A stretch of DNA of 64,000 nucleotides, from assembly GCF_009856365.1 (NCBI RefSeq), contig NZ_WMEX01000006.1, forward strand, positions 124,001-188,000, read 5' to 3'. Shown here one piece after another: positions 1 to 9,479 of this stretch. Source of the stretch: Vreelandella halophila (GTDB taxonomy: Bacteria > Pseudomonadota > Gammaproteobacteria > Pseudomonadales > Oleiphilaceae). The position numbers and the translations under genes are program-made. The notes under the pieces are model-generated. The model saw only the letters and a program-made list of their open reading frames with translations, ran no database searches and had not been told where the DNA came from. How positions within the stretch are numbered: position 1 is the first letter of the stretch; each line of letters starts with the position of its first letter.

Positions 1-1
1 G

Positions 2-94
2 GAGCGTTTCGGCGGCCAGGTTATTGAAGACAGTATAAAGCCTCCGCAGGCTTCGCCAGCGGCGGCATCAGACAGCAGAGAGGTGGCACGATGA
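2..94 (+). CDS. dnaX: DNA polymerase III subunit tau/gamma, C-terminal end (partial)
   Basis: The window opens inside a frame that ends at 92-94 (TGA). Its last residues contain the segment [11 protein letters not shown], which resembles the extreme C-terminus of DnaX tau. The stop overlaps the ATG of the next gene (ATGA at 91-94), implying translational coupling to ybaB. The order dnaX-ybaB-recR is the classic gammaproteobacterial arrangement and supports the call. Only about 30 residues are visible, so the assignment rests on context plus this short motif. Confidence 0.7.
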   Translation, partial: ERFGGQVIEDSIKPPQASPAAASDSREVAR

Positions 95-414
95 AGGGTG
101 GCATGAACGACATCATGAAGCAGGCGCAGCAGATGCAGGAGGACCTGCAGAAGGCGCAGGAAGAGATTGCCAAGGCTGAGGTTACTGGGGAGTCCGGTGC
201 CGGCATGGTGAAGGTGACCATGAACGGGCGCCATGATGTGCGTAACGTGGACATTGATCCATCCCTGATGGACGAGGACCGCGAGGTTCTGGAGGACCTG
301 ATGGCGGCGGCGGTGAACGATGCCGTACGCCGTGTCGAGGAATACCAGAAGGAGAAGATGGGCAACATGACCCAGGGCATGGGCATGCCCCCCGGTTTCA
401 ACATGCCGTTCTGA
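91..414 (+). CDS. ybaB: YbaB/EbfC family nucleoid-associated protein
   Basis: The 107-residue product has the usual YbaB length. It starts with an amphipathic, Gln- and Met-rich helix ([19 protein letters not shown]), continues with the conserved region around residues 25-60 ([16 protein letters not shown]) and ends in a Met/Gly/Pro-rich tail. YbaB proteins are small dimeric DNA-binding proteins of the nucleoid. The gene lies between dnaX and recR, is coupled to dnaX by an ATGA overlap, and is followed by recR after 12 bases, so the three are probably co-transcribed. Confidence 0.95.
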   Translation: MKGGMNDIMKQAQQMQEDLQKAQEEIAKAEVTGESGAGMVKVTMNGRHDVRNVDIDPSLMDEDREVLEDLMAAAVNDAVRRVEEYQKEKMGNMTQGMGMPPGFNMPF

Positions 415-426
415 GCCGGAGGGCCC

Positions 427-1029
427 ATGAGTCTGAGTCCGCGTCTTGAGGCGCTGATTGATGCATTACAGTGCCTGCCCGGTGTGGGACGCAAGTCCGC
501 CCAGCGCATGGCCTTCCAGCTCCTGGAGCGCGATCGTGCTGGGGCTGGCGCCCTGGCACGCCAGCTTGACGACGCCCTGGCCAACATCGGTCGCTGTGAG
601 CGCTGCCAGACCTTTGCCGAGGACGCCCTGTGCCCGGTCTGTGCCGATGACAGGCGGGACAGTTCGCTGATGTGCGTGGTGGAATCGCCCGCCGATCTCG
701 CCGCTATTGAGCAATCAGGGGATTACAGGGGCTACTACTTTGTACTGCTGGGGCATCTGTCTCCCATTGATGGCATAGGCCCCGAGGATATTGGGGTGGA
801 TCAGCTGCTGGCCCAGATCCATGAACGGGGGGTGACGGAACTCATCATGGCCACCAACGCTACCGTTGAGGGCGATGCCACCGCCCATTACATCGCGGAC
901 CGTGTGGATCCGGAAACAGTTACGATCACCCGGCCTGCCCAGGGTCTTCCCGTGGGAGGTGAGCTGGGCGGTGTCGATGGCGGTACGCTCAGTCATGCCC
1001 TGCGGGGCCGCCGGCCTTTCGCCGGGTAG
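427..1029 (+). CDS. recR: Recombination mediator protein RecR
   Basis: The 200-residue product has the standard RecR length and domain order: an N-terminal helix-hairpin-helix ([17 protein letters not shown]), a four-cysteine zinc finger (CERC and CPVC, about residues 57-72) and a Toprim domain starting near the VVESPADL segment. RecR acts with RecO and RecF to load RecA on gapped DNA. It is preceded by a GGAGGG Shine-Dalgarno sequence at 418-423 and belongs to the dnaX-ybaB-recR operon. Confidence 0.97.
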   Translation: MSLSPRLEALIDALQCLPGVGRKSAQRMAFQLLERDRAGAGALARQLDDALANIGRCERCQTFAEDALCPVCADDRRDSSLMCVVESPADLAAIEQSGDYRGYYFVLLGHLSPIDGIGPEDIGVDQLLAQIHERGVTELIMATNATVEGDATAHYIADRVDPETVTITRPAQGLPVGGELGGVDGGTLSHALRGRRPFAG

Positions 1030-1040
1030 TGGAGTCACTC

Positions 1041-2177
1041 ATGGATCAACCCAACCCGGATCAGGCCGCCTGGCTGGATACCCCGCAACAGTTGGATGAC
1101 TGGCTGGCTGATCTGCCGCCGGAGCATCCGGTTGGCATGGACTCCGAGTTCGAACGGGTGACCACCTTCCATGCGATCCCGGGTCTGATGCAGCTGGCCG
1201 CAGCAGGGGAGGTTGCGCTGGTTGAACCCGGGGCTGCCGAGGGCTCCGGGGTGCTGCGCAAGCTGTTGGAGGATGCGGACCGCTCGAAACACCTTTATGC
1301 CATGAGTGAGGACATCGAACTGTTCCGGGACTGGCTCGGTGTGCGTGTTCGTGGCGCACTGGATCTGCAGCTGGCGGCGGCTTTTGCCGGCCATGGTATG
1401 TCCGTGGGCTATGCCAGGCTTGTCGAATCCTGTCTCGGGGTGGCCCTGGGCAAGGGCGAAACCCGGTCGGACTGGCTGGCACGCCCGCTGTCCGATGCCC
1501 AGCTGTACTATGCCGTGGCCGATGTTCACTACCTGCGCCCGCTCCATGAGCAGCTTATGGAGCAGGTTGCGGCCAGAGGCTTCCAGGAGGCGCTGGCCGA
1601 GGAGAGCCGGACCTGGTGCGAACGTCAGAGCGTTGCTGATGCGCCTGAATCCTACTATCTGAGACTTACCGGGGCCTGGCGGCTGCGCCCGGGCAATCAG
1701 GCCGTACTGCGGGCGTTGTGCACCTGGCGTGAGCATCGGTGCCGGGAACTGGACCGTCCGCGTGGCCGGGTCATTGAGGACCGGCTTCTGATCCGCCTGG
1801 CCGAAGCGGTGCCGCGCAGCCGTAAGGCGCTCGCGGCCATAGAGGATATGCCCAGCGGGGTCGTGCGGCGTGAGGGTGATGCGCTTCTGGCGGTCATCTC
1901 AGAGGTGGTTGAGGGCCCGGAGCAGTCCCTAGAGCCCATACCGGCCCCTTTGACCCGCAGTGAGAAGAATCATTACCGAAACGTAAGGCGGATTCTGGCC
2001 GAGCAGGCGGAAAGCCTGGATCTGCCGCTGGAACTCATCGCTTCGAGGCGTTATCTTGAGCCAGCCGTCCGCACAGGCCTTCGTGAGGGCCGCCTGCCCG
2101 ATCTTCTGACGCAGGGCTGGCGCGGCCGGGCACTGGCACCCCGCAGAGAGGAACTGGAAGCCTGTTTCCATGAGTGA
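1041..2177 (+). CDS. rnd: Ribonuclease D
   Basis: This is a DEDD-family 3'-5' exoribonuclease that trims tRNA 3' ends. The first catalytic motif is visible as MDSEFERV near residue 33, and the exonuclease domain is followed by an HRDC-type helical region (VLRALCTWREHRCRELDRPRG). I chose the ATG at 1041, which has GGAG at 1031-1034, over the GTG at 1029 that overlaps the recR stop; this gives 378 residues. The last codons overlap the start of the downstream ycgL-like gene by 8 bases. Confidence 0.93.
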   Translation: MDQPNPDQAAWLDTPQQLDDWLADLPPEHPVGMDSEFERVTTFHAIPGLMQLAAAGEVALVEPGAAEGSGVLRKLLEDADRSKHLYAMSEDIELFRDWLGVRVRGALDLQLAAAFAGHGMSVGYARLVESCLGVALGKGETRSDWLARPLSDAQLYYAVADVHYLRPLHEQLMEQVAARGFQEALAEESRTWCERQSVADAPESYYLRLTGAWRLRPGNQAVLRALCTWREHRCRELDRPRGRVIEDRLLIRLAEAVPRSRKALAAIEDMPSGVVRREGDALLAVISEVVEGPEQSLEPIPAPLTRSEKNHYRNVRRILAEQAESLDLPLELIASRRYLEPAVRTGLREGRLPDLLTQGWRGRALAPRREELEACFHE

Positions 2178-2430
2178 CAAGCACCTGATCAGCATTTACC
2201 GCAGCAGCAAGCGTGAAGGCATGTACGTGTTCGTGCCAAGGGAGACAGATCCGGCCACGCTCCCGTCATCACTGATGACCTATTTTGGCCTTCCGATTCA
2301 TGCCATGGATCTGGTATTGACCCCAGACCGGAAGCTGGCACGGGCCAGTGCCAGTGATGTGATTGCGGCGATCGGGGACCAGGGCTTCTATCTCCAGATG
2401 CCCCCGAAGGAGACGGAGGTTACCGGTTAG
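2170..2430 (+). CDS. YcgL domain-containing protein
   Basis: The 86-residue protein matches the small YcgL family in length and pattern (ISIYRSSKREGMYVFVPR, then a YFGLP segment and a C-terminal GFYLQMPP). The biochemical role of the family is not established. It overlaps the end of rnd and is followed four bases later by a membrane protein gene; the rnd-ycgL pairing is common in gammaproteobacteria. Confidence 0.85.
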   Translation: MSDKHLISIYRSSKREGMYVFVPRETDPATLPSSLMTYFGLPIHAMDLVLTPDRKLARASASDVIAAIGDQGFYLQMPPKETEVTG

Positions 2431-2434
2431 GTCC

Positions 2435-2779
2435 ATGGACATGCTGCTGACTGAATACAATATTGCCTGGGCGGTCTATCTGCTTGGCTTCCTGGTCGTC
2501 TACCGCTTCTGGGCTGTGATCGTGTGGTGGTTGCCACTGCGCATCCTCCGCCAGTTTCTCAAGGGTCTGTTCGCCGTGGTTCTGCTGACCCCGGTGGCCT
2601 CGGAGCGGGCCGCGGAATGGCTGGTGCCCGCGTGGTTGAATTTCTTCTATGCCGTGGTGCTTGAGCAGCCGGACGTGATGGGGCGCACCCTGTTTGTCTA
2701 CGCACTCGCCGCCATTGTCATGCTGCTCGTGCTGGCCCTGGATTCCGGCTGGGCTCGCTACCGGCGCCGGAAAAGCTGA
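2435..2779 (+). CDS. Small integral membrane protein of unknown function
   Basis: A frame reading in from upstream is trimmed to the ATG at 2435, four bases after the ycgL stop, giving 114 residues. Two strongly hydrophobic segments (about residues 11-32 and 86-106) flank a shorter one in the middle, and the C-terminus is basic (RYRRRKS). Aromatic-rich stretches (YRFWAVIVWWLP) suggest an inner-membrane protein. I do not recognise the family. Its position between ycgL and a large vWA protein suggests co-transcription with rnd-ycgL. Confidence 0.7.
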   Translation: MDMLLTEYNIAWAVYLLGFLVVYRFWAVIVWWLPLRILRQFLKGLFAVVLLTPVASERAAEWLVPAWLNFFYAVVLEQPDVMGRTLFVYALAAIVMLLVLALDSGWARYRRRKS

Positions 2780-2860
2780 GACACCCGCTTTACCGGTGCT
2801 TTCATTCCACGGGATTCCTGCTATAGGTTGAGTGTAATCAACCGCTTTAATAAGGCCACC

Positions 2861-5395
2861 ATGGGAAAGTCAGCGTCCAGATCGTTCCGCACCCTCCTGA
2901 CCATTCTGCTGTTCACGGTGACCGGGCTGGTGACTGTCCAGGCCCAGGAGCAGGCGTCCCAGACCCAGGCACCGGAGCTGCCCGATAATATCGATGTGCG
3001 GTTTGTGGTGGATGTTTCCGGGAGCATGAAGCGCACTGACCCCGACAATCTGCGGGGAGAGGCAGTGCCCATGCTCGCGGAACTCATGCCTGAAGGGGCC
3101 CGTAGCGGTCTGTGGACCTTTGCGCGTTATGTCAACATGCTGGTACCTCTGGAAGAGGTTGATGACCAGTGGCGCCAGGAGATGCGCGATGCCCGCTCCC
3201 GTATCGGTTCCCCCGGCCAGTACACCCAAATAGGGCGGGCGCTGGAGACCGCCACTGAGGATTTCTGGCCGGGTGGGGGCTACGACAATACCCATGTGGT
3301 CCTGCTGACCGACGGTATGGTGGATGTGCCGGAAGGGGAGGAAGCCAGCCGGGAAGAGCGCCAGCGCATCCTTGACGACGTGCTCGGGCACTTCCGCGAG
3401 CACGGCGCGCGTCTGCATACGATCGCGCTCTCCGACGAAGCCGATCGGCCGCTGCTGGAGCAGCTCGCCGCCGAGACCGGGGGCCATCACGCCATTGCAC
3501 GCTCCGATTCGGAGCTGATCAGCGCCTTTCTCTCCGCCTTTGGGGCAGCCTCTCCAACGGAAGAGGTGCCGCTTGAGAACAACGGCTTCTCGATCGATGA
3601 CAGCGTGGATGAATTCACTGCCCTGATCTTCCGGGATGAGGGCAGTGAGTCCGCGGAGCTCGTTGATCCCTCGGGTAGCCGGGTGACGCGCAATAGCCTG
3701 CCGGAAGGGGCCCGCTGGCACAGCGCAGAGACCTATGACCTGGTGACCATTCCAGAGCCCGCTACCGGGCGCTGGGAAGTGGACGCCATGGTGGGCCCGG
3801 ATAGCCGGATCAAGGTGGTGAGTGAGCTGCGCATGGCGGCGGGGGACCTGCCCTCGCGCTTCTTTGCTTCGGATATTCTGGATCTGGAAGTGGCTTTCTA
3901 TGAAGACGGCGACAGGCTGACGGATGAGGATTTCCTCGGCGTCATGGATGTCCGTGCCGAGATCCGGAATGCGGAGGGTGACCGCCAGGGCACCGTCCGG
4001 CTTTCCGGCGACCGCGTTCCCTCAAATGGCGTCTTCAATGGCGAAATCCGAACCCTGACCGAACCCGGGCAATACGAGGTCCGCCTCATCGGTGAAGGCG
4101 AAACCTTCCAGCGCAGCCAGCGCCAGAAGGTAACACTGGCGCCGCCTTTTGACACGGAGATCCAGGGCCTTGGTACCGGCGATGACAGCCGATGGACCTT
4201 CCGGGTAATGCCACGGGATCCAGGTCTGGAGGCGGACAGTATCCAGGTTGAGGCTTCAGTGACAGGCCCGGATGGTGAAACACTGAAGCGTTCACTGGAG
4301 CCGGCCTCAGGCACCAGTGAGCGCATACTGACCCTCCATGGTGAGCGGGGTAACGGCACCTATCAGGTACGGCTCCGTATGCAGGCGGAAACCCAGGACG
4401 GGCGGGTGGTCTCCTTGGACACGCCGCCGTTCGCGGCGGAATTCCCGCGAACGGCGGATACGGCGGACTACCGGGCGCTCGAGCCTGAGCCTCGGCAGCC
4501 TGAACCGGCACCCGAGCCGGAGCCTGCGCCCGAGCCCGCGACCCCGTCCCAACCTGAACAGAAAGAGCCACTGTTTGATCCCGAGCCGGTTGAAGTGCCG
4601 GAAGAGACTCCCGAGCCGGAACAGCGGTCTGAGCCGGATGCCGGCATCAACTGGCTGCTCTGGGGCAGCGTTGGTGGCGGTCTGATCATCGGGCTTGGCG
4701 CCATCGCGGGCGGGTTCTGGTGGTGGCTGCGCCGGCGTGGTAATGGCGATGAACAGGAGACGGAGAAGCCCGAGTCGCCTGTTGGTCCTGAAACTGAACC
4801 GGCGGATGTGGTGGCCGAGCAGGAAGAGCCGGCTATGGAAGCGGATCTGGAGCCGGAGCAGCCGGAGGAGTTGGAGGGCGAGCCTGACAAGGATGAGGGA
4901 ACCTCGCTTGCTGAAGCGGCGGCTGCGTACCAGGCCCAGCAGACGGGCCCCGGCGATGAAACAGCTTCCGAGCCGGAGACGGCGGTCCCCGAGGACTCGG
5001 CCGACACCGGCGCGGCTGAGGAGGCCATCCCCACAGTGGACGACATGGACACCATGGGCGCATCCGCAGAACCGGAGTCGGAACCTGACCCGGCGCCAGG
5101 AATGGACGCAGAATCAGTGCAACAGGAACAGGAACAGGAAACGGAAGAAGCGTCGGATTCAGAGGCATCGCAGGCAACCGGTGAGGAGGATGAGGCCATC
5201 CCGACCCTTGGCGATGATGACGCCTCCGAGGAGCCGGAGGCCCTGGCTGACCAGATCCTGGAGGAGAATCAGCAGAGTGCTGATGAGGATGAGTTCTCGC
5301 TGGAGGACTTTGATATATCCGAATTTGACGACCTTCCGGACCAGGAGGACGAGGCGGATTCGGGAGAAGACGACGATGGCAATCGTAACCGCTGA
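2861..5395 (+). CDS. Exported vWA-domain protein with C-terminal membrane anchor and acidic tail (TIGR03503-like)
   Basis: The product is about 844 residues from the ATG at 2861, which gives a clean signal peptide; a TTG at 2828 would lengthen it by 11. A von Willebrand A domain carries an intact MIDAS start at D51 (DVSGSM) and occupies roughly residues 45-230. Beta-rich regions follow, then a Pro/Glu-rich linker, a single transmembrane helix near residues 598-622 and a very acidic cytoplasmic tail of about 215 residues ending in repeated Glu/Asp motifs. This layout resembles the gammaproteobacterial TIGR03503 group; that name is from memory. It probably senses or organises something in the periplasm. 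It lies directly before a MoxR/CoxE pair. Confidence 0.75.
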   Translation: MGKSASRSFRTLLTILLFTVTGLVTVQAQEQASQTQAPELPDNIDVRFVVDVSGSMKRTDPDNLRGEAVPMLAELMPEGARSGLWTFARYVNMLVPLEEVDDQWRQEMRDARSRIGSPGQYTQIGRALETATEDFWPGGGYDNTHVVLLTDGMVDVPEGEEASREERQRILDDVLGHFREHGARLHTIALSDEADRPLLEQLAAETGGHHAIARSDSELISAFLSAFGAASPTEEVPLENNGFSIDDSVDEFTALIFRDEGSESAELVDPSGSRVTRNSLPEGARWHSAETYDLVTIPEPATGRWEVDAMVGPDSRIKVVSELRMAAGDLPSRFFASDILDLEVAFYEDGDRLTDEDFLGVMDVRAEIRNAEGDRQGTVRLSGDRVPSNGVFNGEIRTLTEPGQYEVRLIGEGETFQRSQRQKVTLAPPFDTEIQGLGTGDDSRWTFRVMPRDPGLEADSIQVEASVTGPDGETLKRSLEPASGTSERILTLHGERGNGTYQVRLRMQAETQDGRVVSLDTPPFAAEFPRTADTADYRALEPEPRQPEPAPEPEPAPEPATPSQPEQKEPLFDPEPVEVPEETPEPEQRSEPDAGINWLLWGSVGGGLIIGLGAIAGGFWWWLRRRGNGDEQETEKPESPVGPETEPADVVAEQEEPAMEADLEPEQPEELEGEPDKDEGTSLAEAAAAYQAQQTGPGDETASEPETAVPEDSADTGAAEEAIPTVDDMDTMGASAEPESEPDPAPGMDAESVQQEQEQETEEASDSEASQATGEEDEAIPTLGDDDASEEPEALADQILEENQQSADEDEFSLEDFDISEFDDLPDQEDEADSGEDDDGNRNR

Positions 5396-5432
5396 CGGTC
5401 ACTGACCATTGCTGGACGGTGTTTCCGCCTTT

Positions 5433-5526
5433 GGGGCCAACCGCTTACTTGTTGGCCCCGACGCCCTGCCTATATACTTCGCACCTCGTAGAAGGCCGGA
5501 CCCTGATTGAGCAGGGGTCCATGGCC
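5433..5526 (+). promoter_or_regulatory. Leader region of moxR with two stem-loops and a candidate promoter
   Basis: The 160-base gap before moxR holds a 9-bp stem (GGGGCCAAC at 5433-5441 with GTTGGCCCC at 5451-5459) that lacks a T-run. A second, bulged stem pairs GGCCGGACCCTG (5494-5505) with its partner ending at 5526. Between them TATACT at 5473-5478 could be a -10 box, with TTGTTG at 5449-5454 as a weak -35 (18-bp spacing). If so, the second hairpin lies in the 5' leader. The stems are seen directly; the promoter reading is tentative. Confidence 0.35.
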
Positions 5527-5555
5527 GCAGGTTTCCTGACTGAGGTGTTGCTGAC

Positions 5556-6398
5556 ATGAAATTTGAGGGTACCGAGAATTACGTTGCCACGGATGAGCTC
5601 CAGATGGCGGTCAATGCGGCCATCACGCTGGAGCGCCCGCTCCTGATCAAGGGCGAGCCCGGTACCGGCAAGACCATGCTGGCCGAGGAGATGGCGCGGG
5701 GCGTCGGCGCCGAGCTGATCACCTGGCACATCAAGTCCACCACCAAGGCGCAGCAGGGGCTCTATGAGTACGACGCGGTGTCGCGCCTGCGTGATTCCCA
5801 GCTGGGTTCCGACAAGGTTCACGACATCGGTAACTACATCGTCAAGGGCAAGCTCTGGGAAGCGTTCGAGGCGGACCAGCGGGCTGTGCTGCTGATCGAC
5901 GAGATCGACAAGGCGGATATCGAATTTCCCAACGACCTGCTGCAGGAACTCGACCGCATGGAGTTCTATGTGTACGAGACGCAGCAGCAGGTGGTGGCCA
6001 AGCAACGCCCCATCGTGGTCATCACCAGTAACAACGAGAAAGAGCTGCCGGATGCCTTCCTCCGCCGCTGCTTCTTCCACTACATCGATTTCCCCGACCA
6101 CGACACCATGAAGGAGATCGTGGACGTTCACTTCCCGGGCATCCAGCAGCAGCTGGTGCAGGATGCGCTGGAGATCTTCTTCGATGTGCGCCGTGTTCCC
6201 GGCCTCAAGAAGAAGCCCTCCACCTCCGAGCTGATTGACTGGCTCAAGCTTCTGATGGCGGATGATCTGGCCCAGAAGGTGATCCAGGACAAAGACACCT
6301 CCAATGCACTGCCGCCGCTCTACGGTGCGCTGGTCAAGAACGAACAGGATGTGCACCTGCTTCAGAAACTGGCATTCATGGCGCGCCGGCGTCGCTGA
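5556..6398 (+). CDS. MoxR-family AAA+ ATPase
   Basis: The 280-residue protein has Walker A GEPGTGKT at residues 33-40, Walker B LLIDEID near 113, and a sensor-1 region (VITSNNEKELPDAFLRRC). MoxR ATPases act as chaperone-like activators or metal-insertion factors and are nearly always paired with vWA proteins. Here the gene directly precedes a CoxE-like vWA gene (gap 41 bases) and follows another vWA protein gene, so the three may function together. The target is not apparent from the window. Confidence 0.9.
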   Translation: MKFEGTENYVATDELQMAVNAAITLERPLLIKGEPGTGKTMLAEEMARGVGAELITWHIKSTTKAQQGLYEYDAVSRLRDSQLGSDKVHDIGNYIVKGKLWEAFEADQRAVLLIDEIDKADIEFPNDLLQELDRMEFYVYETQQQVVAKQRPIVVITSNNEKELPDAFLRRCFFHYIDFPDHDTMKEIVDVHFPGIQQQLVQDALEIFFDVRRVPGLKKKPSTSELIDWLKLLMADDLAQKVIQDKDTSNALPPLYGALVKNEQDVHLLQKLAFMARRRR

Positions 6399-6439
6399 TA
6401 CGCTGACCGAAGCGCGGATCCACTGACAGCGGGGGCCCT

Positions 6440-7618
6440 ATGCTCATCGACTTTTTCCTGGAAGTGCGCCGTGCCGGAGTGCCGGCCAGCCTGAGGGAGT
6501 TTCTGGACCTGACCGAGGCGCTCCAGAAGCGCCTGGCATTTGCGGATCTGGAGGATTTCTACTTCCTGAGCCGCCTGTGCCTGGTGAAGGACGAGCGTCA
6601 TTACGACAAGTTCGACCGGGCCTTCGATGCCTATTTCAAGGGCATCGAGAACCTGGATGAACTGCTTGAGGCGCTGATTCCCGATGACTGGCTGCGCTCC
6701 GAGTTCGAGAAACACCTTTCCGAAGAGGAGAAGGCGCAGATCGACTCCCTTGGAGGCCTCGAGGAGCTGATCGAGACCTTCAAGAAGCGCATGGACGAGC
6801 AGACCGACCGCCACGAGGGCGGCAACAAGTGGATCGGTACCGGTGGTACGTCGCCCTTCGGCGCCAATGGCTATAACCCTGAAGGCTATCGCATTGGCCA
6901 GGAGAAAGGTCGACACGGGCGCGCGGTCAAGGTCTGGGAGAAGCGCGAATACCGGGATCTGGATGACAGCGTCACCATCAGCTCACGCAACATCAAGGTG
7001 GCGCTCAAGCGCCTGCGCAAGTTCGCGCGCGAGGGGGCCCCCGAGCACCTGGACATGGATGACACCATCCGCAACACCGCCCGCAACGGGGGGTACCTGG
7101 ATCTGAAGATGGTCCCGGAACGCCACAACGCGGTGAAGGTGTTGCTGTTCTTTGATGTGGGCGGTTCCATGGACCCGCACGTTAAGGTCTGCGAGGAGCT
7201 GTTTTCGGCCTGCCGGGAGGAGTTCAAGCACCTGGAGTACTACTACTTCCACAACTTCGTCTACGAGGGTGTCTGGAAGGACAGCAGCCGACGTACCACC
7301 GAGATTACCCCCACCTGGGAGGTGATCAACACCTATCCGTCGGATTACAAGGTGATCTTTGTGGGCGACGCCACCATGGCGCCCTATGAGGTCAGCCATC
7401 CAGGCGGGTCGATCGAGCACTGGAACGAGGAGGCGGGCTCGACCTGGTTCCAGCGCCTTACGGACCACTTCAGCAAGGTGGTCTGGCTCAACCCGTTGCC
7501 CGAGGATTACTGGGGGCAGGGTGGTTCCCTGGGGATGATCCAGAAGCTGGTGGGCTTCCAGATGTACCCGATGACCCTGGAGGGGCTGGAGTCCGCGATG
7601 CGCTATCTCAGCCGCTGA
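6440..7618 (+). CDS. CoxE-like vWA domain protein
   Basis: The 392-residue protein has an N-terminal helical region (MLIDFFLEVRRAGVPAS) typical of CoxE-like proteins and a C-terminal vWA domain. The MIDAS motif begins at D239 but reads DVGGSM rather than DxSxS, with Gly in place of the first Ser. There is no signal peptide, so it is cytosolic. It is the probable partner of the MoxR ATPase just upstream; such pairs couple ATP hydrolysis to maturation or activation of a client enzyme. Confidence 0.87.
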   Translation: MLIDFFLEVRRAGVPASLREFLDLTEALQKRLAFADLEDFYFLSRLCLVKDERHYDKFDRAFDAYFKGIENLDELLEALIPDDWLRSEFEKHLSEEEKAQIDSLGGLEELIETFKKRMDEQTDRHEGGNKWIGTGGTSPFGANGYNPEGYRIGQEKGRHGRAVKVWEKREYRDLDDSVTISSRNIKVALKRLRKFAREGAPEHLDMDDTIRNTARNGGYLDLKMVPERHNAVKVLLFFDVGGSMDPHVKVCEELFSACREEFKHLEYYYFHNFVYEGVWKDSSRRTTEITPTWEVINTYPSDYKVIFVGDATMAPYEVSHPGGSIEHWNEEAGSTWFQRLTDHFSKVVWLNPLPEDYWGQGGSLGMIQKLVGFQMYPMTLEGLESAMRYLSR

Positions 7619-7714
7619 GCCACATTGCACACGGATGACGTGACCGTAAAAAGGCTTTAAGATCCCGAGCCACAAAAACACTAATCAAACGACAGGTTAC
7701 TCAGGAGATCCGTC

Positions 7715-9379
7715 ATGGATATGGAGCAGTTTTTCAAAGAGAAGTACCCGTCAGATCTCTCCCGGGACGTGGACACGAACCAGTACAGCACCATGCTGGA
7801 TGTGTTTGAGAAATCCGTGGCGCGGTTTGCGGACCGGCCCGCGTTCAGTGGTGTGGGCGTGACACTGACGTACCGGGATCTGGACCACTACAGCCGCGCT
7901 TTCGCAGCCTGGCTCCAGAATGAGACGGATCTCCAGCAGGGCGATCGCATCGCGATTCAGATGCCCAACATTCCCCAGTACCCGATCGCCATCTTTGGTG
8001 CCATGCGGGCCGGTCTGGTGGTCGTGAACACCAACCCGCTCTACACCACGCGCGAGATGGAGCACCAGTTCAACGATTCCGGCGCCCGTGCCCTGATCGT
8101 GCTGGCCAACATGGCGAGCAATGTCGAGAAGGTGCTGCCGAACACGGGTCTTGAGCACGTCATCGTCACCGAGCTTGCGGACCTGCACAAGCCGCTCAAG
8201 CGCAAACTGATGAACAGCGTGGTCAAACACGTGAAGAAGATGGTGCCGGCCTACAATCTGCCGAAGGCCCACGCCTTCCCGAAAGTGCTCAGGACCGGCG
8301 CCGGCCTGACCTATCGGCCGGTCAGCATCCAGCGCGAGGACATTGCAGTGCTCCAGTACACTGGCGGCACCACTGGTGTGGCCAAGGGTGCCATGCTGAC
8401 CCACGCCAACCTCGTTTCGAACCTGCTGCAGGTCAAGCCGATGGTTGAGACTCAGATGGATGAGGGTAAGGAGGTGGTGGTTGCACCGCTGCCGCTCTAC
8501 CACATCTACTCGTTCACCATGAACTGCGGTGTCATGCTGGAGAGTGGCAGTCACAGCATCCTGATCCCGAACCCGCGTGACATCCCGGGCTTCGTCAAGG
8601 AGCTGAAGAAGTGGCAGTTCACGGTGTTCATGGGCCTGAACACGCTGTTCGTGGCGCTGGCGAACAACGAGGAGTTCCGCAATCTGGATTTCAGTAACCT
8701 GAAGATCACGGTTGCCGGGGGCATGGCACTGACCAAGCCAACGGCGGATCAGTGGCAGCAGGTCACCGGGTGCGAGATCACTGAGGGCTATGGCCTGACC
8801 GAGACCTCGCCGGTGGTGAGCCTGAACCCGCTTGGAAACGCGCAGGTCGGCACTATTGGTATCCCGATCCCGGGTACTCTGATCAAGACCGTTGACGATG
8901 AGGGTAATGATCAGCCGGTCGGGGAGGCCGGCGAGCTCTGCGTTCATGGGCCACAGGTTATGAAGGGCTACTGGCAGCGCCCTGAGGAGACCAGCAAGTC
9001 CATTGACTCGGAAGGCTGGTTCCGTACTGGTGACGTGGCCATGATCCAGGAGGATGGTTTTGTTCGGATCGTGGACCGTAAGAAGGACATGATTCTGGTA
9101 TCCGGTTTCAACGTCTATCCGAATGAGATTGAGGACGTTGTGATGGGGAATCCGAAAGTTCTGGAGTGTGCCGCCGTGGGCATTCAGGATGACAAGAGCG
9201 GTGAGGCGGTGAAGATCTTTGTGGTCGCGAAGGAGCAGGATGTGACCAAGGAGGAGATCATCAAGTACTGCCGTGAGAACCTGACGGCCTATAAGGTGCC
9301 GAAGCATGTTGAATTCCGGGATGAGCTGCCCAAGAGTAACGTGGGCAAGATTCTGCGGAAGGAGCTTCGGGACAGCTGA
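7715..9379 (+). CDS. fadD: Long-chain fatty-acid--CoA ligase
   Basis: The 554-residue protein is an ANL-superfamily adenylating enzyme. It shows the P-loop (YTGGTTGVAKGAMLTH), the GYGLTET motif and the FACS signature in GWFRTGDVAMIQEDGF, followed by the KDMILVSGFNVYPNEIE hinge. It activates long-chain fatty acids to acyl-CoA at the inner membrane. A strong AGGAG precedes the ATG and a clear terminator follows, so it is probably monocistronic. Other lipid genes (a FabH-like enzyme, thioesterase, mlaA) lie within 7 kb downstream. Confidence 0.94.
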   Translation: MDMEQFFKEKYPSDLSRDVDTNQYSTMLDVFEKSVARFADRPAFSGVGVTLTYRDLDHYSRAFAAWLQNETDLQQGDRIAIQMPNIPQYPIAIFGAMRAGLVVVNTNPLYTTREMEHQFNDSGARALIVLANMASNVEKVLPNTGLEHVIVTELADLHKPLKRKLMNSVVKHVKKMVPAYNLPKAHAFPKVLRTGAGLTYRPVSIQREDIAVLQYTGGTTGVAKGAMLTHANLVSNLLQVKPMVETQMDEGKEVVVAPLPLYHIYSFTMNCGVMLESGSHSILIPNPRDIPGFVKELKKWQFTVFMGLNTLFVALANNEEFRNLDFSNLKITVAGGMALTKPTADQWQQVTGCEITEGYGLTETSPVVSLNPLGNAQVGTIGIPIPGTLIKTVDDEGNDQPVGEAGELCVHGPQVMKGYWQRPEETSKSIDSEGWFRTGDVAMIQEDGFVRIVDRKKDMILVSGFNVYPNEIEDVVMGNPKVLECAAVGIQDDKSGEAVKIFVVAKEQDVTKEEIIKYCRENLTAYKVPKHVEFRDELPKSNVGKILRKELRDS

Positions 9380-9403
9380 TTGGGTTCAGCTGCCGTTACT
9401 TGG

Positions 9404-9433
9404 AAACCCCGTCTGGTTCAGGCGGGGTTTTTT
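9404..9433 (+). terminator. Rho-independent terminator of fadD
   Basis: An 8-bp stem (AAACCCCG at 9404-9411 with CGGGGTTT at 9423-9430) runs into a six-T tract, 25 bases after the fadD stop. Confidence 0.9.
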
Positions 9434-9479
9434 GGTCTATGGATGCTCAAGATACAAGCCTGACGAGGGGCTGCCGGGC

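Noticed and set aside
4468-5199. Ser-rich 243-residue frame opposite the vWA protein tail
   Set aside because: It arises from the repetitive Glu/Pro/Ala codons of the acidic tail read backwards (Ser/Gly/Ala); no ribosome-binding site or signal.
7751-9307. 518-residue open frame antisense to fadD
   Set aside because: It lies fully opposite a well-conserved gene; its composition (His/Arg/Leu-rich) is what the reverse frame of GC-rich coding DNA gives, and it has no recognisable motif.
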